Of a stretch of 64,000 nucleotides of DNA, positions 35,747 through 45,412 are shown one piece after another. Source of the DNA: Gammaproteobacteria bacterium (GTDB taxonomy: Bacteria > Pseudomonadota > Gammaproteobacteria > SZUA-229); assembly GCA_029882355.1 (NCBI GenBank), contig JAOUKV010000015.1, positions 1 to 64,000 on the forward strand, in the 5' to 3' direction. The translations under genes and the position numbers were made by a program. The first letter of the stretch is position 1. Every line of letters begins with the position of its first letter. Under the pieces are notes generated by a model, which worked only from the letters and a program-made list of their open reading frames with translations, made no database searches and was not told where the DNA came from.

Positions 35747-36258
35747 AGATACTATTGGCTCTTGCTCTATTAGCTTTTAATTTCAGTGCATGTGCGGCAC
35801 CTATGGATGCTTTTGAATTTGATACCAAAGCACAGGAAAAAATATTTAATAAACTGAACAATGAACTTCGTTGTCTGGTTTGTCAAAACCAGGCCATCGC
35901 TGAGTCTAATGCGGGTTTGGCGAAAGATTTGCGCGCAGAAATACACAGCATGCTGCTGGCCGGTAAAACCGAGGAACAGATCAAAGAATTCATGGTTGAC
36001 CGTTATGGCGATTATGTTTTGTATGATCCACCCTTTAAACCTATGACATGGTTGTTGTGGATAGGCCCTATGGCAATATTTTTAATGGGCTTGTTTTATG
36101 CCCGTCGTTTTATCTTTCAGCAGAAATCATCGGAAGCACCCGGTGAATTATCTGATGAAGAATCTGCACGGCTACGCGAACTGCAGTCAGAATTGAAGTT
36201 GACAGACCGTGATGACGCGGGAAAGACAGACAATACGAAAAAAGAGAATCGTTCATGA
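35743..36258 (+). CDS. ccmH: cytochrome c maturation protein CcmH
   Basis: 171 residues. Signal peptide, then the redox motif RCLVCQNQAIAESNAGLAKD (about 43-62) and one helix (about 100-118) with a charged cytoplasmic tail. This is the short CcmH; the TPR part is the separate ccmI. It presents reduced apocytochrome to CcmF. Overlaps ccmI by 4 bp. Confidence 0.95.
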   Translation: MKILLALALLAFNFSACAAPMDAFEFDTKAQEKIFNKLNNELRCLVCQNQAIAESNAGLAKDLRAEIHSMLLAGKTEEQIKEFMVDRYGDYVLYDPPFKPMTWLLWIGPMAIFLMGLFYARRFIFQQKSSEAPGELSDEESARLRELQSELKLTDRDDAGKTDNTKKENRS

Positions 36259-37517
36259 ATATATCGTTTTGGGTTGTAATGCTGTTGTCATTACTGGTGG
36301 CAATTACTATCGTGATCCGTCCTTTGTTGAGAGTTCGGCCGCATCGTTCAGTGGCCTATAAAACAAGTAATATCCAACTGCATGAAGAAAAAATGAATGA
36401 GTTGAATATTGATTTGGAAGAAGATCGAATAGATCTGGCTGATTATAAAATAGCCAGGCAGGAATTAGATAGGGAGCTGTTAGTTGATACGCCTGTTGAT
36501 AGCAAGGAAACAGCGAGACTGCATTACAAGACTGAGGCAAAAAAGCATCCAGCACTGGCATTAGCTATCGCTGTGTTTTTACCTGCGATGAGTTTGCTGG
36601 TTTATATGCAATTAGGTATGCATTCGAATGCTCCGCAGGAAGTGCCAGCAACTGCAGCTGATAAGAATATGCCGTCAGTAGAAGAAATGGTGGCAAAGCT
36701 CGAGAAATACCTGCAGGAGAATAAAGGTGAATTAAAAGATTGGGTCATGTTAGGTCGATCTTATAAACATTTGAAGCGATATGGTGAGGCGGCTAATGCT
36801 TTTATTGCAGCAGGAAAATTCGAACAGAACCCACAGGTTATGCTGGAGCATGCCGAAGTGCTGGCATTAATGAATGGCCAGAAATTTAATGCGGAAGCGC
36901 GCGAGCTAGTGCTCAAGGCTCTGGCCTTATCTCCCGATAATGTAAACGCACTATGGTTTGCCGGTATCGCTGAGCTTCAGTTTGGGCAGTTTAGGAAAAG
37001 TATTGAATATTTGACACAGCTTTCATCTGTGGCTGCAGAAGATGCCGAAGTTGATCACTCTATAAGACTTTTTATTGGGGAGGCTCGTAAGCAGTTGATT
37101 GCTGCAGGTGAAACAGTGGCATCAATGGATGAGTTGTTGCCACCAGTGAAAAAGACGCCTGTAGCCAATGCCGCTAGCCTGATGGTGAAGGTTGATATTA
37201 GTGCTGAAGCTCGACAACATTTTTCAACTACAGATATCGTCTTTGTCTATGCCAAAGCAGTAAATGGCCCGAAGATGCCTTTGGCTGCGCAAAGGTTAAC
37301 GCTGGCTGATTTGCCTGCGAGCGTAGTGCTGGATGATAGTATGGCCATGATGGAAGGCATGAATATGAGTTCCTTTAAACAAGTAATGGTTTCGGCGCGT
37401 GCGAGCAAAACCGGTGCAGCGATTGCGCAAAGTGGAGACTATATTGGCCAGGCCGTGGTGGACGATGTCACCGTGACAAAAGATCTGAGTATCAACATTG
37501 ATAGTATTGTGCCTTAA
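36255..37517 (+). CDS. ccmI: CcmI (TPR part of the haem ligase)
   Basis: 420 residues. An N-terminal helix, a charged cytoplasmic segment and a second helix (about 96-117) precede TPR repeats (about 140-290, with WVMLGRSYKHLKRYGEAANA and VNALWFAGIAELQFGQFRKS). A beta-rich C-terminal domain ends SGDYIGQAVVDDVTV. It recruits apocytochrome C-termini. Last of the ccm genes, 38 bases before dsbA. Confidence 0.93.
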   Translation: MNISFWVVMLLSLLVAITIVIRPLLRVRPHRSVAYKTSNIQLHEEKMNELNIDLEEDRIDLADYKIARQELDRELLVDTPVDSKETARLHYKTEAKKHPALALAIAVFLPAMSLLVYMQLGMHSNAPQEVPATAADKNMPSVEEMVAKLEKYLQENKGELKDWVMLGRSYKHLKRYGEAANAFIAAGKFEQNPQVMLEHAEVLALMNGQKFNAEARELVLKALALSPDNVNALWFAGIAELQFGQFRKSIEYLTQLSSVAAEDAEVDHSIRLFIGEARKQLIAAGETVASMDELLPPVKKTPVANAASLMVKVDISAEARQHFSTTDIVFVYAKAVNGPKMPLAAQRLTLADLPASVVLDDSMAMMEGMNMSSFKQVMVSARASKTGAAIAQSGDYIGQAVVDDVTVTKDLSINIDSIVP

Positions 37518-37555
37518 AATAAAATAATTAATTTTTCAGTACGGAGTTACAGCAT

Positions 37556-38188
37556 ATGATTAGAAAATTAGCTTTTATTAGTTTATTTCTGTTTACGGCG
37601 GGCAGTTACGTCCACGCTGAGGAATTCACCGAGGGTGTCGAATATAAACGCGTCACAGATCAGCCTACTGAGGTTGCCGATAAAATCGAAGTGCTGGAGT
37701 TCTTTTGGTACGGTTGCCCGCATTGTTACAAATTCGAGCCGATATTAAAAAACTGGCAAAAAACAAAATCATCAAATGTTGAATTTGTGAGAGTGCCTGC
37801 CGTATTTCGGCCTGAATGGAAAGTGCATGCTCGTGCTTATTATGCGTTGCAGTCTATGGGTTTAATTGAGAAATACCATTCCATTATATTTGACGCTATT
37901 CATAAAGATAAAAAAGACCTGAATAATGAAGATGAGATAATAAAATTTCTGGTCTCGAAGGGTGTAAACGAAACAGAATTTAAGGCGGCGTATAGCGCTT
38001 TTTCAGTTGATGGTCAGGTGCGTAAGGCAATCAAGAAAGTGAAGGGTTATGGCATCGAAGGTGTGCCAGCAATGGGTGTTAATGGCAAATACCTGATATC
38101 TGGTAAAAGTGCAGGTAGTTACGAAAAGATGTTAAGAATTGTAGATTATCTGGTCAAAAAGGAAGCTGCCGCAGCCGCTAAGAAATAG
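37556..38188 (+). CDS. dsbA: thiol:disulfide interchange protein DsbA
   Basis: 210 residues. Signal peptide ends VHA-E. Active site CPHC in FFWYGCPHCYKFEP (about 50-63) and cis-Pro loop GIEGVPAMGVNGKYLISG identify DsbA, the periplasmic oxidant. Close spacing to ccmI suggests it is transcribed with the ccm genes, which need oxidised and then reduced cysteines in cytochromes. Confidence 0.94.
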   Translation: MIRKLAFISLFLFTAGSYVHAEEFTEGVEYKRVTDQPTEVADKIEVLEFFWYGCPHCYKFEPILKNWQKTKSSNVEFVRVPAVFRPEWKVHARAYYALQSMGLIEKYHSIIFDAIHKDKKDLNNEDEIIKFLVSKGVNETEFKAAYSAFSVDGQVRKAIKKVKGYGIEGVPAMGVNGKYLISGKSAGSYEKMLRIVDYLVKKEAAAAAKK

Positions 38189-38220
38189 CAGTTGAGACGG
38201 CCCAGGTCAGAGAAGAAACT

Positions 38221-38601
38221 CTAATTGATTGGGTAGATCCAAACCCAAAGCTCATCACGCTGGGTGTCGTGCCAAGTTGCACGGACCTGAGCTTTAACTT
38301 CCTGATTTTTAATGGACTGACTGATTTGCTTGTCAGAAGTGACATAGGCCTTATCATTAATCACCCGCTCGTTGATTGTTTGCACGCTGCTGATTTCTAC
38401 ACCAAGTTGGGCAGCTAGTTTCTCACGAGCACGCGAAATGGCCAGATCTTCCTGATAATGTCGGCCTCTGACGTGTGTGGTTGAAGAGCCAACTGCACCT
38501 TGTTCGGGATTATTTATCCAGGCGGGTATATCTTGTTTGACTGTCTTAGAGCCACAGGCAGAGGTAAAGAATATCAGGAGGAAGGGTAATATTTTGTACA
38601 T
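38221..38601 (-). CDS. LPP20-like lipoprotein
   Basis: 126 residues. Lipobox TSAC near residue 16. The mature part begins DIPAWINNPEQGAVGSS and contains DLAISRAREKLAAQLGVEIS, the layout of LPP20/FlgP-type lipoproteins. Function unknown; relatives occur with outer membrane or flagellar functions. It is divergent from a second LPP20-like gene at 38820 and converges with dsbA. Confidence 0.75.
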   Translation of the reverse strand: MYKILPFLLIFFTSACGSKTVKQDIPAWINNPEQGAVGSSTTHVRGRHYQEDLAISRAREKLAAQLGVEISSVQTINERVINDKAYVTSDKQISQSIKNQEVKAQVRATWHDTQRDELWVWIYPIN

Positions 38602-38819
38602 ATACGATCCACTTTTTTAGTTGGGTTGCTAATTTTTTAGGATTATAGCAATGAAAGTGGGGCACTATGAGTGTTTTTGTGAGGTACTTAACAGAGTTTA
38701 ATATAAAATCGTATAAATTAAGGCTCAAATGTGATGATAATAATTGCATACGAGAGTTATCTCGGTTATGTTTATGCAACAAGAATATAACTACCGATTA
38801 AATGATGGAGAGTAAAACA

Positions 38820-39407
38820 ATGAAAGTAAGAAATAGTCTATTTGCTGTAAGTGGTGCGGCGTTAACCTTGATGCTGTCAGCCTGTGGTTCAGGTGATGTT
38901 AAGCCAGTTGCCGATTGTGTGTTTCCAGATGCAACATCAGTCCCCGCTCCAGGCTGGGTATGCGATGAGCCTGTAGAAGGCGTAGAGGTTTCAGCTGTAG
39001 GTGCTGCAGAGAAATCAGCTGCAGGTAATAGCTTCATGAAAAATATGGCTGCGACTGATGCACGAGTACAGTTGGCACAGAGCATGAAAGTACATGTTCA
39101 AAACATGGTAAAACAGTATGCTGAAACAACCGGTGCAGCCAGTACAGAAACAGTTGATAAAGTGAATACTTCGGTAACAAAACAGATTACAGATCAAACG
39201 CTGGTTGGTACCAAAATTTTCAAATCACGAGTAAGTCCAAACGGTACCTTATATGTGCTGTTAGGAATGGATAAAAATTCAACAGCAACAGCAACACAGG
39301 AAGCTTTGCGTTCAAGCATGAATAACGATAAAGCATTGTGGCAGCAGTTTAAAGCACAAAAAGGTCAGGATGAGCTAGCAGCTTCTATTGCTGCGGGTAA
39401 GCAGTAA
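38820..39407 (+). CDS. LPP20-like lipoprotein, longer form
   Basis: 195 residues from ATG at 38820 (GGAGAG upstream). Lipobox LSAC near residue 20. PAPGWVCDEPVEGVEVSAVG followed by the AATDARVQLAQSMKVHVQNM helix gives the LPP20 pattern in a longer form with an extra cysteine pair. It is divergent from the shorter relative, so both are probably controlled from the AT-rich 38602-38819 gap. It is followed by a terminator and then a transglutaminase-like gene. Confidence 0.75.
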   Translation: MKVRNSLFAVSGAALTLMLSACGSGDVKPVADCVFPDATSVPAPGWVCDEPVEGVEVSAVGAAEKSAAGNSFMKNMAATDARVQLAQSMKVHVQNMVKQYAETTGAASTETVDKVNTSVTKQITDQTLVGTKIFKSRVSPNGTLYVLLGMDKNSTATATQEALRSSMNNDKALWQQFKAQKGQDELAASIAAGKQ

Positions 39408-39443
39408 AAACCTCGAATTTATTCGAAAATGCTTATGAATGAA

Positions 39444-39481
39444 AGCTGGTGCCTGATTTGATTCGGGTGCCGGCTTTTTTT
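39444..39481 (+). terminator. intrinsic terminator after the LPP20-like gene
   Basis: A 13-bp stem AGCTGGTGCCTGA/TCGGGTGCCGGCT, closed with several G-U pairs, is followed by seven T. Confidence 0.75.
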
Positions 39482-39498
39482 ATTTAAGGGGATTAAAA

Positions 39499-40989
39499 AT
39501 GTACAGGCTGAGTAAACGTTTGGGTATATTAAGTAGTGTGGTATTTTTTGTTGCATTAAGCCAGCCATCTCATGCTGAGGATGATTTTGCGAAATGGAAA
39601 CAGCAAACTCAGAGTGACTTTCAGGAATACAAAGATAAGAGGGATAAGGAGTTCACAGCATTTTTAGAAATGCATTGGAAAGAGATGGATTTACTGAAGG
39701 GTGTTGTGCGTGATCCCAAGCCAAAGCCAGTAGCTATACCAGTGGCTAAGCCTCAGCCAGTTGTTAAAGTTCCACAGCCTGTAGTAAAGATACCATCCGT
39801 GCCTGAAAGTAAGCCGGAACCAGTGGTTATTAGACCGGTTCCTGTGCCGGTTGTCAGGCCGGTAGTGGTGCCTGAGAAGAAAGTCGTACGTAAGGGAAGA
39901 AAACTTGTCGTCACCTACTTAGGTGGCAAGCACGATTTTTATTATGACCCGAAAATGAAAACAGGCTTAACGCAGCGTATTAATGAAAAAGCCGTTAGTA
40001 AATTTTGGTCGGCAATGAGTTTGGCGGACTACGATGATTTAATTGCGCAGGTAGATGAGAAGTCTAAATTGCTACAGCTTAATGACTGGGCGTATGCTTT
40101 ATTGGTTCATGATATTTCAAGAAAACTCTATCCGTCTTCAGAAGCAGGTCAGTCTTTATTTACATGGTTTGTACTTGCCAAGGCAGGCTATCAGTCACGT
40201 ATTGCTTACAATGATCACAAAGTTTATTTACTAGTGCCATCACAGCAACCCTTATACGCAGTACCTTATTTCACTTTCGACAAGGTGCGCTACTATGCTG
40301 TTCGTTTTGATGGTAAAGGTCAAAAACTGGGACAGGTTTATACCTACGACGGCAATTATCCAGATGCAGTAAAAGCGCTGAATATGCAGCTGAATAATGA
40401 AGTATTGATCGATGCTAAATCATCCCGCAGAGATTTATCTTTTGATTTTGAAGGTAAGAATTATGTCATTCGAGCAGCTTATGATAATGAGCGTATCCGG
40501 TTTATGGAAACCTATCCACAGCTCGATTTGGAGTGGTACTTTAAAGGTAAGGTGGGTGCGGTAGCATCAACGCCACTACAGCGACAGCTTAGTGATTATA
40601 TGAAAGGAATGGATGAGCAGAAAGCGGTTAATTTTTTATTGAGGTTTGTTCAAACTTCTTTACGATATAAAACTGATGAAGTTCAATTTGGTAAAGAGAA
40701 TTATTTGTTTGCTGAAGAGACTTTGTATTATCCTTATTCAGACTGTGAGGATCGATCCATCCTTTTTGCATGGCTAGTGCATAGTTTGCTGGGAATGGAC
40801 GTGGTTGGTCTGGATTACCCAGGGCATGTTGCAACCGCTGTAAGGTTTAAAGGACATGTAGACGGCGATTCCATTATGCATAATGGAAAACGATATGTAG
40901 TGACAGACCCTACCTATATTAATGCTTCGGCTGGTATGGCTATGCCTGCTTTTAAGAAGGAAAAGCCTGGGGTGATAAAAATACGTTAA
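39499..40989 (+). CDS. periplasmic transglutaminase-like cysteine protein
   Basis: 496 residues. The signal peptide ends SHA-E. A helical segment (to about 75) is followed by a Pro/Val/Lys-rich linker (about 75-133, TonB-like PVVKVPQPVVKIP) that could span the periplasm. The C-terminal transglutaminase-like core keeps the triad: Cys416 in YSDCEDRSILFAW, His443 in GHVATAV and Asp470 in VVTDPTY. Such domains are often proteases or peptide ligases. Substrate unknown. It sits between an LPP20-like lipoprotein and a barrel-like protein, suggesting an envelope-assembly role. Confidence 0.75.
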   Translation: MYRLSKRLGILSSVVFFVALSQPSHAEDDFAKWKQQTQSDFQEYKDKRDKEFTAFLEMHWKEMDLLKGVVRDPKPKPVAIPVAKPQPVVKVPQPVVKIPSVPESKPEPVVIRPVPVPVVRPVVVPEKKVVRKGRKLVVTYLGGKHDFYYDPKMKTGLTQRINEKAVSKFWSAMSLADYDDLIAQVDEKSKLLQLNDWAYALLVHDISRKLYPSSEAGQSLFTWFVLAKAGYQSRIAYNDHKVYLLVPSQQPLYAVPYFTFDKVRYYAVRFDGKGQKLGQVYTYDGNYPDAVKALNMQLNNEVLIDAKSSRRDLSFDFEGKNYVIRAAYDNERIRFMETYPQLDLEWYFKGKVGAVASTPLQRQLSDYMKGMDEQKAVNFLLRFVQTSLRYKTDEVQFGKENYLFAEETLYYPYSDCEDRSILFAWLVHSLLGMDVVGLDYPGHVATAVRFKGHVDGDSIMHNGKRYVVTDPTYINASAGMAMPAFKKEKPGVIKIR

Positions 40990-41016
40990 GAGTAATAAAG
41001 TTTTATTTTTTAATAA

Positions 41017-41043
41017 TAAAAACCTGCTATATGCAGGTTTTTA
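41017..41043. terminator. bidirectional intrinsic terminator
   Basis: AAAAACCTGC/GCAGGTTTTT with loop TATAT, symmetric A and T runs, located 28 bases after the transglutaminase-like gene. Confidence 0.8.
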
Positions 41044-41067
41044 TTTAAGGTGAATTAATAAATACAA

Positions 41068-42087
41068 ATGATTAGTTTTATTTTAAAAAATATGAAATTT
41101 TATATCCTGGTGGTATTTATTTTTATAATTCCAGTAAAAAATACTTTTGCTGAAGTAGAAGCAGTAGAAGCAGTAGAAGCAGTAGAAGCAGTAGAAGCAG
41201 TAGAAGCAGTAGAAGCAGTAGAAGATCCGGATGTATGTGAGAAATTAAAGGCGGAGGGCGATGACTGGATAGATGATGTGCATACCTTTTTAAGTGTTCA
41301 GTTTTGTGAGCCAGCAGTCTGGTTTGATTCATTTTTCTCTGACCCACGTATTGATGAAGAAATTCGCGCAGGAACTCATGTGCGTTGGCAGAATGATTAT
41401 GTTTTGACTAGGGGTGGTGCATGGACGTATTTATCTAATATTAAAGCTAGCTTTAAATTGCCCAAAACAAAGAAAAAACTCCATGTTGTGTTCGAGGGTG
41501 AGGAAGAGGAGAAGTTACGTGATATTGTGCCGAGAGATAAGGAAGAGACCAAATCAGATCTTGGTCTATTGTATGAAATAACAGAATCAGAGAGGGCAAA
41601 CTTTAGTGTCAGGGTGAAACTTTCACCAAGTATTCTGTTTCGATATCGCTATCAGTATCCAGTCAGTGATACATTCATAATTCGATTTACGAAGGAGTGG
41701 TACAGGCGTGACAATGCAGATAATCATGCCTCAAGGTTAGATTTTGAAAAAAACCTGAATGATAATTTTTTTTTACGGCAGAGTAACTTAGTAACACATT
41801 CACAACTTTTTATGGGAGAAGAATGGGAGCATAGCCTGGTTTTGTATCAGCGCTTAACAGATAAACGTGCACTGTCTTACGAGAGCAGTATGAGCAGAGT
41901 TACTTCGCCAACAACATATGCAACTAACTCACGTCTGGGTGTGCGATATAGGGAAAACATTTATCGTAAATGGCTTTTCTACGAAGTAGCCCCCGCCTTT
42001 AACTGGCCAAGAGAACTAGTTACTGATAAGCGAGAATCAGCCTGGGAGATATTGTTCAGGCTGGAAGTGAATTTTGTTAATCTGTAA
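41068..42087 (+). CDS. putative outer membrane barrel protein with N-terminal EAV repeats
   Basis: 339 residues. The signal peptide ends TFA-E, then seven EAV units come straight after the cleavage point. The rest alternates polar and aromatic/hydrophobic residues (SILFRYRYQYPVSDTFIIRF, ending EILFRLEVNFVNL), the form of a small outer membrane barrel with a C-terminal strand. I cannot name the family. ATG at 41068 is closest to AAGG at 41047; ATG at 41092 would give a shorter signal. No other gene shares its strand before the tRNA. Confidence 0.6.
   Translation: MISFILKNMKFYILVVFIFIIPVKNTFAEVEAVEAVEAVEAVEAVEAVEAVEDPDVCEKLKAEGDDWIDDVHTFLSVQFCEPAVWFDSFFSDPRIDEEIRAGTHVRWQNDYVLTRGGAWTYLSNIKASFKLPKTKKKLHVVFEGEEEEKLRDIVPRDKEETKSDLGLLYEITESERANFSVRVKLSPSILFRYRYQYPVSDTFIIRFTKEWYRRDNADNHASRLDFEKNLNDNFFLRQSNLVTHSQLFMGEEWEHSLVLYQRLTDKRALSYESSMSRVTSPTTYATNSRLGVRYRENIYRKWLFYEVAPAFNWPRELVTDKRESAWEILFRLEVNFVNL
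41161..41223. repeat. 9-bp tandem repeat, seven perfect copies
   Basis: GCAGTAGAA repeated seven times without mismatch, in frame, encoding the EAV repeats next to the signal cleavage site of the barrel-like protein. Length changes would keep the frame. Confidence 0.9.
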
Positions 42088-42111
42088 TTTGAATATACAG
42101 CAAATAAAAAA

Positions 42112-42188
42112 TGGTGCGCCCGAGTGGAATTGAACCACCGACCTTTGGCTTCGGAGGCCAACACTCTATCCAACTGAGCTACGGGCGC
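42112..42188 (-). tRNA. tRNA-Arg (anticodon CCG)
   Basis: 77 nt including an encoded CCA. Acceptor GCGCCCG/CGGGCGC, D-arm with AGCTCAGTTGGATAGAGT, anticodon stem TTGGC/GCCAA with loop CTCCGAA, and T-loop GGTTCAATTCC all fold as expected. Reads CGG codons. Confidence 0.97.
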
Positions 42189-42236
42189 ATGTCGTGGAGC
42201 GTAGTTTATCAGGCTTATGCTGACTTGTAAGAGTCT

Positions 42237-43745
42237 TTATTCGAGAAAACGATCGACGCTACGATAGGTGATTGCCTCGGCGAGATGTGACATTTCAATC
42301 TGTTCGCTTTCTGAAATATCGGCAATGGTACGTGCCAGTTTTAAAATTCGATGATAGGCACGGGCTGAGAGTTTAAGTTTGTCCATAGCCTGATTGAGTA
42401 CCTGCTTTTCGTTTTCACCGAGTTGGCAGAATTGATCGATTTCTTTGTTGTTGAGTTGTGCGTTGCTCTTTCCACAGCGTTGCAGTTGTCGCTGGTATGC
42501 CCGATTAACACGTTCAAGTATTTGCACACTGCTTTCGCCTTTAGGCGCATTGCTGTCGAGTGCCGATTTATCAAGCCTTGGCACTTCGATATGTATGTCG
42601 ATGCGGTCGAGTAGGGGTGCGGAAATACTACTGCGGTGGCGTTTCTGTTGTTCGATAGTGCATTGGCATAAGGATTTACCATCACAGGTATAGCCTTGCG
42701 GGCAGGGATTCATCGCCGCGATTAGCTGAAAACGTGCGGGAAATTCAGCCTGTCGGGCAGCGCGGGAGATTATGATGGTGCCAGTTTCAAGCGGTTCGCG
42801 TAATACATCTAGAACATGCCGATCAAATTGAGTGAGCTCATCCAGAAATAACACGCCATTATGGGCGAGTGAGATTTCACCTGGAGATGGGTGAGAGCCT
42901 CCACCCACCAGCGCAACCCCGGATGCGGTGTGATGCGGATTACGGAAGGGGCGACGCTTCCAGTTGCTAATGCTGAAGCCTTGATGACTGATGGATTGAA
43001 CAGAAGCACTTTCAAGTGCTTGCTCATCGGTTAAAGGGGGAAGAATGCCGGGCAGGCGTGAAGCCAGCATAGATTTTCCGGTGCCAGGAGGGCCGACCAT
43101 AATGAGATTATGTCCACCGGCTGCAGCTATTTCGAGGGCTCGACGTGCATGGTGCTGGCCACGAACGTCAGACATATCTGCGATGGTAGATGCTTCATGA
43201 TGAATGTTCTGTATGTCGGGTTCATCCAGTTCCCCCTGCTGACGAAGATACTGGCAGATACTGAGTAAATCCTTAGCGGATTTAACATTGGTTTTCTGGA
43301 CTAGAGCAGCTTCCATCGCACTTTCTGTTGGTAGTACCAGTGTTCGGTTACAGGAGCTGGCGGCAAGTGAAGAAGGTAAGCAACCGTTAACTGGGCGGAG
43401 TTCACCAGAAAGAGCCAGCTCGCCGTGAAACTCGTGTGAGCTAAGTAGGCTGTGATCAATCTGGCCAGAAGCCGCTAGTATGCCAAGGGCAATGGGCAGG
43501 TCGTAGCGGCCACCATCTTTGGGTAAATCAGCCGGCGCCATGTTAACGGTAATTCTACGGGCTGGAAATTCAAAGTGAGAATTGATGATAGCCGCACGCA
43601 CACGGTCTTTGCTTTCTCTTACCGCAGCTTCTGGCAGGCCAACGATAGAGAGTGCCGGCAAGCCATTGGATATGTGGACTTCAACAATGACTTCAGGAGC
43701 CTTGATTCCAACTAGAGCGCGGGTATAAACGGTGGCGAGCTGCAT
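42237..43745 (-). CDS. comM: ComM/YifB Mg-chelatase-like AAA+ helicase
   Basis: 502 residues. The N-terminal YifB domain (GLPALSIVGLPEAAVRESKD, DLPKDGGRYDLPIALG) precedes an AAA+ core with Walker A MVGPPGTGKSML, Walker B LFLDELTQF and a zinc-type cysteine group (CPQGYTCDGKSLCQC). ComM promotes branch migration of incoming DNA during natural transformation. Intact, with no insertion, although this gene is an island hotspot in some genera. No competence pilus genes in the window. Confidence 0.95.
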   Translation of the reverse strand: MQLATVYTRALVGIKAPEVIVEVHISNGLPALSIVGLPEAAVRESKDRVRAAIINSHFEFPARRITVNMAPADLPKDGGRYDLPIALGILAASGQIDHSLLSSHEFHGELALSGELRPVNGCLPSSLAASSCNRTLVLPTESAMEAALVQKTNVKSAKDLLSICQYLRQQGELDEPDIQNIHHEASTIADMSDVRGQHHARRALEIAAAGGHNLIMVGPPGTGKSMLASRLPGILPPLTDEQALESASVQSISHQGFSISNWKRRPFRNPHHTASGVALVGGGSHPSPGEISLAHNGVLFLDELTQFDRHVLDVLREPLETGTIIISRAARQAEFPARFQLIAAMNPCPQGYTCDGKSLCQCTIEQQKRHRSSISAPLLDRIDIHIEVPRLDKSALDSNAPKGESSVQILERVNRAYQRQLQRCGKSNAQLNNKEIDQFCQLGENEKQVLNQAMDKLKLSARAYHRILKLARTIADISESEQIEMSHLAEAITYRSVDRFLE

Positions 43746-43810
43746 GGTGTCCTTTCCAAACTTCTATAGAGCTGACCATTGTAGGTAAAACTACAGGCTT
43801 ATGAAAGCGA

Positions 43811-44053
43811 CTATTTAGCGTTTTCGATTTTAGATAATTGTTTTTCCAGTTGATCTAATTTTTTTCGGGTACGAGCCAGCAGTGCCGATTGAACATCAAA
43901 CTCTTCCCGGGTCACAAGATTCATTTTGGATAAGGAGTTTTGCAATAGATTTTTAATGCTGGATTCGAGATCCTGTTGTATTTGCTGAATGTTTCCCGGA
44001 AGTAGGCCGGTAATTTTTTTTGCAAGATCATCAAATGTATTTTTATTTTCCAT
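43811..44053 (-). CDS. ubiK: ubiquinone biosynthesis accessory factor UbiK
   Basis: 80 residues from ATG at 44053. The start NTFDDLAKKITGLLPGNI and the C-terminal coiled coil (ALLARTRKKLDQLEKQLSKI) are those of the UbiK/YqiC (BMFP) family, which assists ubiquinone assembly under oxygen. The frame extends ten codons upstream without family similarity. It lies between comM and the nitrogen-control region. Confidence 0.88.
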   Translation of the reverse strand: MENKNTFDDLAKKITGLLPGNIQQIQQDLESSIKNLLQNSLSKMNLVTREEFDVQSALLARTRKKLDQLEKQLSKIENAK

Positions 44054-44129
44054 ATTTATTCTGCCTGTAATGATTGGTTTCATTTTACGTCAAAATGACG
44101 CACGAAAATAAGGCATTAGTAATTTTTGG

Positions 44130-44144
44130 GCACCAACTCGGTGC
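44130..44144. promoter_or_regulatory. NtrC binding site
   Basis: GCACCAACTCGGTGC matches the NtrC palindrome GCACC-N5-GGTGC exactly. It lies about 90 bp upstream of the sigma-54 promoter that serves the torF-like/glnK/amtB genes. Confidence 0.7.
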
Positions 44145-44219
44145 GTGTTATATAAGTAAAAAATCAGAATATTAACCGATATCATTTATAACTCTCTGTT
44201 TTTATTGGGATAACTATTT

Positions 44220-44235
44220 CTGGCACACAGTCTGC
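44220..44235 (+). promoter_or_regulatory. sigma-54 promoter (-24/-12)
   Basis: CTGGCACACAGTCTGC carries TGGCAC and CTGC with GG-N10-GC spacing, close to the consensus TGGCAC-N5-TTGC. Transcription would start near 44246, 57 bases before the porin start codon. Confidence 0.75.
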
Positions 44236-44302
44236 ATTAGAAGCGTCATAGTTGAATGAATTTCAATTAATTTTTTTAATACAAATTTTAGGAGTCGTAG
44301 TT

Positions 44303-45393
<1,091 letters not shown>

Positions 45394-45412
45394 CTAATAG
45401 AGGTATATAAAG

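Noticed and set aside
41123-41347. Poly-Leu minus-strand frame
   Set aside because: Antisense of the GCAGTAGAA repeat in the barrel-like gene.
42112-42188. tRNA-Arg as an integration site of an island
   Set aside because: No integrase, no direct repeat of the tRNA end, and housekeeping genes follow on one side.
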